Origin: Botrytis cinerea B05.10
Lineage: Eukaryota > Ascomycota > Leotiomycetes > Helotiales > Sclerotiniaceae
Assembly: GCF_000143535.2 (NCBI RefSeq)
Contig: NC_037311.1
Coordinates: 1,736,001-1,800,000 of the forward strand
Length of the DNA: 64,000 bases
Direction of reading: 5' to 3'
A program made the position numbers and the translations under genes. Shown piece by piece: positions 59,301 through 64,000 of the stretch (its first letter is position 1; each line of letters starts with the position of its first letter). The notes beneath the pieces were generated by a model. That model was not told the origin of the DNA. It made no database searches and was given only the letters and a program-made list of their open reading frames with translations.

Positions 59301-61508
59301 TGTATATACACACGCCATCCGTCCAATCCTGCCCGTACCGAAGCGACCAATCCGCGTCAAAAGCTGACTGACGCCAACAACATGACACCAAACGCTAAGG
59401 AAAGGATGAAAGAAAAATAAGAGTTAAAGAGTCAACTTAAGAGTAAGCGTAAGCTTTTAAGCTTCATTACAATGTGTATGCTTCTTAATCTGTGTGTACT
59501 CCATATTTATATATTAAAGCGGAGATTTAATTACCTACGCTTGCCTCGCAATGTTTCGCGGCGTGAAACAAATTGGGAATTTGAGGATTGGAAAAAAGGC
59601 TTGGGGGAGATCCACTGTACTCGTCAGTCCGTTAGACTTTGGAGAAGGGAGAAGGGATTAAGTAAGTTTTCATGTATATATAGGTGTGCTTCAGTATTGT
59701 GTATAAAGTCCGAAATATCCGAGTCGAGAGCATTTCGGGACCGGTGGCTTGATTTAATTTCCAATGGGGAGGTGAGTATATGTCGAGTACGCAATAAGGT
59801 TATGTATGTATGAAATAGATCATAAATGAATGAGGGGGGAAGAAAATTTCGACCCGGAGCCGCGTGCAAATCTTCTCATAGAATGGGGCAAGCGAACGGA
59901 TAAGCCATGCCGTTCGTTTTCGAAGAAAAAAACTGGTAGAGTGAGGTTGGGAATTAGGACAGCATAAAGTGGCCTGGTTAAAATGATCCAGATTGCGTTT
60001 ACACTCCCGTAAGTCCTCCGTTCGTAGGATCGTGATGGCGGCTGTGTTAATCCTGGCGATGTTGTGTTTGAGTGTTACCTAGGTACTATCTACATGTACA
60101 TTGGGGTTGAAAGTATACGATGGTGAAAGGGGGAAAAATGAAAGAACCCCCAAGTTAAGAAAAGATCTCAAACAGTTACATTACATCTCGATATAACTCC
60201 CGAAATCACATCCGGAAATGACAATGAGGCCATCCCATTCCTCGCCTGCCCACTTGTGCTCGCGGCTGTTTCTCGTGTCTGCACGGTACGGCTATATGCA
60301 ACACAATGCTAGCTATGCGCATCGTATCGTCTCGTAAGAACGTTACCGACTGTCTGGATCAAATTTGTGCTGTCCTTACCTTGCCTTGGCCTCTCACGGG
60401 AAAAGATTGGAGGGGTGTGCAATAAGATACTTTTAGAATGCTGACATAGGTTACAGGCGTTGGGATTATTTCAAACAAGACGTTGGGGGCCAGAGAAGGG
60501 GAAGAGATGCCGGTGAGCAAAAAAAGGTTACTTGATAGAGGCGCTGCTTGCTTCTGTGTATCGTTGTATTCTTATGCGGCCGGTATATTACTGTTTGGTG
60601 TGCTGACTGCGCCAGGCAGTAATGTGCATGGTGATGATACCGATGGACTTGGCCCCGAGGTGTACGGAGTACAGGATATTGGAGCAAACATTTGGTAGGT
60701 CTTGTGATCTGGCCTTTTGTTGGTTGTTTGATGCAAATGGTAAGCCAGGATTATGGGATTCGTTGATCAGTGTAGCAGTGTGGTGGGTGACTGTGGGGAT
60801 GTGGGATGAAAAAGTCTTGAAGTTGGTGATGTGATGATTTTCGAAACCTCACCCCCAAACAATGACTGGCTGTGAAGCAATGATATTTACGATTCATATA
60901 CTCGGCCAGGCTTCAGCCCCCTTTTCAATTGCCGAATTTGGAGAGCCTTGAAGAAACATAAGCTTTCCAGGCGTGCTCCTACAGTTATCTTCTTGATCCT
61001 TCAGGTTTGATGATATTCACATCAGACTCCATATATAATACATAACAGTTGGTCCAACAATTGTAGTCAGCTAATCATGCTTTGTGTGGCTGATGGAGAC
61101 TAATAGTCCCTTCTGCAAGTCTGTAGGCGATGAAATAAGCTCATACATAGTCACAATCCATGTGAAAGCAGGGGTTTTGCCCGTCAATCCTAATCCGAAA
61201 TGCTTTCCTTGAATCCACTAAGCTTACGAATCCAGGACCCTCATCACTTATCCTTGTTGACCACGGTTAATTATGAGAAGATGACCTTGAGCAGATGGGG
61301 AGAGAGGATGGATTGTTCTGTCGGTCCCGGACAAGATGTAGATGACAGAGGAGTGTGTGTTGACGAATATAGAGTTGGAGATGGTGTTTGACAGTGCTCT
61401 ACAGAAGTGTAGTAAATCCTATCGGGCTGTGCAAGCATGTTCTAGCGAGATGACTAATAATACACATGTAAATACACATACGCTCATAAGTTATAAACAT
61501 CTAGAACC

Positions 61509-62593
61509 ATGAATGATATCGAAACAAAGTTTAGTGCCTCGGCGTTCTATCATAGAAGCTCATTAAGTTTCCATGGAAGCCAAGTAAGTTTATTTAGAAT
61601 AAAGATTAGTTTAGAGAGGTTACGAATGCCTTTAAGCCCAACTAAGGTAATGTCCCGCAGACAAGACTTTCATTGCTTGTTTGCTTACAAGGAACAAGGA
61701 AAGCTTAGGGCAGATCAGATCTCCACATCCATTTTGTTGCCCACGAGTCCTAATCAGACAGACATTGGGCTGGTAAGCCAAGAAATTCTATTCGCACTTC
61801 CAAGATCGCAATTCTTTCTGTTGCAAATTGCAATTGCCTGGGAAGATCATACATGTTGCATTCAATTATGTACGTATCTGGCGCTGAGCATAAACTTAGA
61901 AGCAAATGAAGGGGGAGCTTCGGGGTAAGAAGTTTGAATATCGGCAGTTGCTTGCAATCCAAGTTAGACGCATTTTTATACCTGGGTCTCTGTTAGATGC
62001 TGGCTCAGCTACAGTCTATTCCAACATCCACCTCTGCTGCTTAACTTGGTATTGCCAAGATTCAGCCAACAAGAAAGACCAAGGCATTCAAATACGAGTA
62101 ATAGCTTTGAGGTATCAACAAGCTTTAGTTAGACACATGCCTACGCGAGAGACTGGATGGAAAGAATATCTCAAAAAAGTATAGCTTCTGGAATGGAACA
62201 CTGCTCTTACTCAAAGAAGTAGCATGATCTCTTTAACACTACCTAGTCCGTACGTTTTCTAAATATGAAGTAACCATATCTCAATGCAACCCACTCCAGG
62301 ACAGAGCATCTCTACCCCTGGGCAACCAAGAAAGTCCACACACTCGTTCAATTACCGTGCCCGTAAATCAATACTGCTCCAACGAGTTTAGCTTGGAAGA
62401 TCCAAATGAGCATTACAGCTTTGCGCTTCAAACTGAATGGATACGCATTCCAAACCTAATCTACAGAGTAAGATTTTCACCAACCAACCGGCGAACCTTC
62501 TTTCACACTTGTAGATTCTGCTGGGATTCTGGGAATCTCATTTGCTACGAGATATTTAGCATTGTTGGTGACCAGGTACTCTTCGCTGTGTAG
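61509..62593 (+). other. Stretch with splice-like signals, possible small or decayed gene
   Basis: Three open frames follow each other on the plus strand (61509-61928, 61906-62184 and 62357-62593). Donor-like sequences occur near 61584 (CAAGTAAGTTT), 61771 (CTGGTAAGCC) and 62466 (AGAGTAAGATTTTC), and acceptor-like ones near 61660 (CCCGCAG) and 62514 (CACTTGTAG). I could not find a join set that yields a recognisable protein, and no start or domain stands out. Composition is more balanced than in the neighbouring repeats. This may be a real gene with short exons, a relic, or chance. Confidence 0.2.
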
Positions 62594-64000
62594 CTACCAT
62601 ACAATCGAGCGGACGGCGTAGTGTTTTGCCCTACTCTGCTTTAAAGAGAGACCAGCGTTTATATTACGAGTTATTGGCATGCTTGTCTTTTCCAAGTTCC
62701 GTCCACCCCCGTCTGATCTTTGCGCAAGTTACAGGAGTATATGGATTGCCTGGGTAGACTCAGACTCAAAGCAAGACTAAGAATACGTCCACGCACGACT
62801 GCGACTGCGACTGCGACTACTGTGCACTTTATATCAATCGGACATCTTCTTTGCGTCCTCACTATCCGAACTAGTCTCGAGGGGGCTTACGCTTCACCGT
62901 CCCATTCAGCATCTCGATCAATCAATTAGATCATACATAAACTCCCTGGAAGCCCCAAAACCCTAAACCCTTGAACCTGCCTATCTTCTCCACCCGAAAA
63001 CGGTTTATCAATTTATGCCGACGTACTCGTCCATTTTCATATCGCGCGGCACTTTTGACGAACAAAACCAAGGGATTGGTACGGCACCGAGTGAAAGATA
63101 GAAAGATAGAAAGAAAGCTTAATTCTTATTTCTCTTCTTCCTTTTCACGTATTTCCTCCTTAAATCACTCTCCGACCGACACACCAGAAGATCCACGCTT
63201 GATAGCCTTTCACCTATTTACCAGTTAGCAGTGCTTTAATCGTTTAGTGAGCTATAGCTACATCAACCACGATCCGTCAACGTCAAAACCTCGAACTAGA
63301 CCACCCCTCCAAGCCAGAACTATCAAGATATAAGTCAGCTGGTCGGCACGTCCAAAACACTTCTTTCTGCTCATTGCATCAGGTATGTACAATAATCTTT
63401 CCTTGAATACAGACATACATACACACGCACACACACACGCATACACACACGCTTCATACATACACATCTTTCATACTGTTCAATCATCTTCCCCCTTTTC
63501 CAAAGGAGAGGACTAGAAGAGAAGAGAAGACGAGAAAAGAAAGCATCCGGGCACTCGCATATTGCAGGTGGTGTATCTACTTTTGCTGTTGTGTACCCAG
63601 ATATGCCTTCATATCTTTCAACTTGCTCTCCCGTTATTCGTTCTTCGTTCTTCGGTAGGAGAGACAAACACACACCAGTTACATCATCATCTTGATCATC
63701 ATCGATATCGAGAAACATCTCCAATCCCATCCAATCCATACCATCTCAACCCTTCACATTCACCCCTTGCACGCATCAAATATATTTGAATCGTCTGCTG
63801 GACAAAATATGTTTTTCCTCCAAACCCTTTTCATTCCCTTCAGATATTGGAAAGAGCAAAAGATATGTTATCTCGACATGTTCAAACCCTCGTATCAATT
63901 CCGTGCGCAAGAAAAGGATAATTGTGGGCGGTCACATTCAAAGTCTTCACGAATCCACACATCCAATGTTTCTCATACAAATGTCGTTCTATTTTTGTCT

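Larger units (their letters stand above)
51633..64000. other. Long gene-poor region, 12.4 kb
   Basis: I find no gene I can support in this stretch. It is rich in microsatellites (listed separately), in TACC and CATC words, and in short open frames without domains. The last kilobase (about 62.9-64.0 kb) is CT/CA-rich on the plus strand, like the promoter or leader of a gene beyond the window. Open frames up to 142 codons (for example 52700-53128) are pyrimidine-rich low-complexity and not coding in my view. One internal stretch with splice-like signals is listed as a separate entry. Confidence 0.5.

Overview
The window is nuclear DNA of a filamentous ascomycete. Genes have short GT-AG introns (about 50-80 nt), intergenic gaps are long and full of microsatellites, and the gene set (NADPH oxidase A, HET-domain proteins, Zn2Cys6 regulator, SYS1, Mss4-type lipid kinase) is typical of Pezizomycotina. 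The residue patterns and the very common TACCTACC-type tracts suggest Leotiomycetes, perhaps Sclerotiniaceae; that placement is inference from memory, not a search.

Left part (1-35 kb), mostly conserved cell biology. A phosphatidylinositol-4-phosphate 5-kinase (4347-7393, +) is followed by a 1345-residue unrecognised protein with charged, coiled-coil-like stretches (10141-14239, +). Flap endonuclease 1 (15499-16858, -) and glutaryl-CoA dehydrogenase (17430-18835, +) diverge from a 571-bp shared upstream region. Next come the ubiquitin-conjugating enzyme Ubc4 (20278-21197, +) and NADPH oxidase NoxA (25301-27159, +). Two small single-pass membrane proteins of similar architecture (30346-31104 and 32449-33018, +) and an unrecognised multi-pass membrane protein (34461-35075, +) follow.

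Middle part (36-52 kb), an accessory-looking island. It holds a decayed ankyrin-repeat gene (35946-36771, -), a Zn2Cys6 transcription factor (37879-39916, -), a HET-domain protein (40937-43387, -), an F-box-like protein (43805-45313, -), the conserved Golgi protein SYS1 (45926-46665, +), an unrecognised 728-residue protein (46961-49147, -) and a second HET-domain protein (49709-51632, +). HET and ankyrin proteins belong to families used in fungal non-self recognition, so this is the best candidate for an unusual local system, although nothing in the sequence proves that the genes act together.

Right part (51.6-64 kb). I find no convincing gene in about 12.4 kb. It is microsatellite-rich, and its last kilobase looks like the pyrimidine-rich leader of a gene lying beyond the window. 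One stretch (61.5-62.6 kb) has several splice-like signals and may hide a small or decayed gene. All exon joins were read by eye; each multi-exon model given keeps its frame and restores family-typical residues across the joins.
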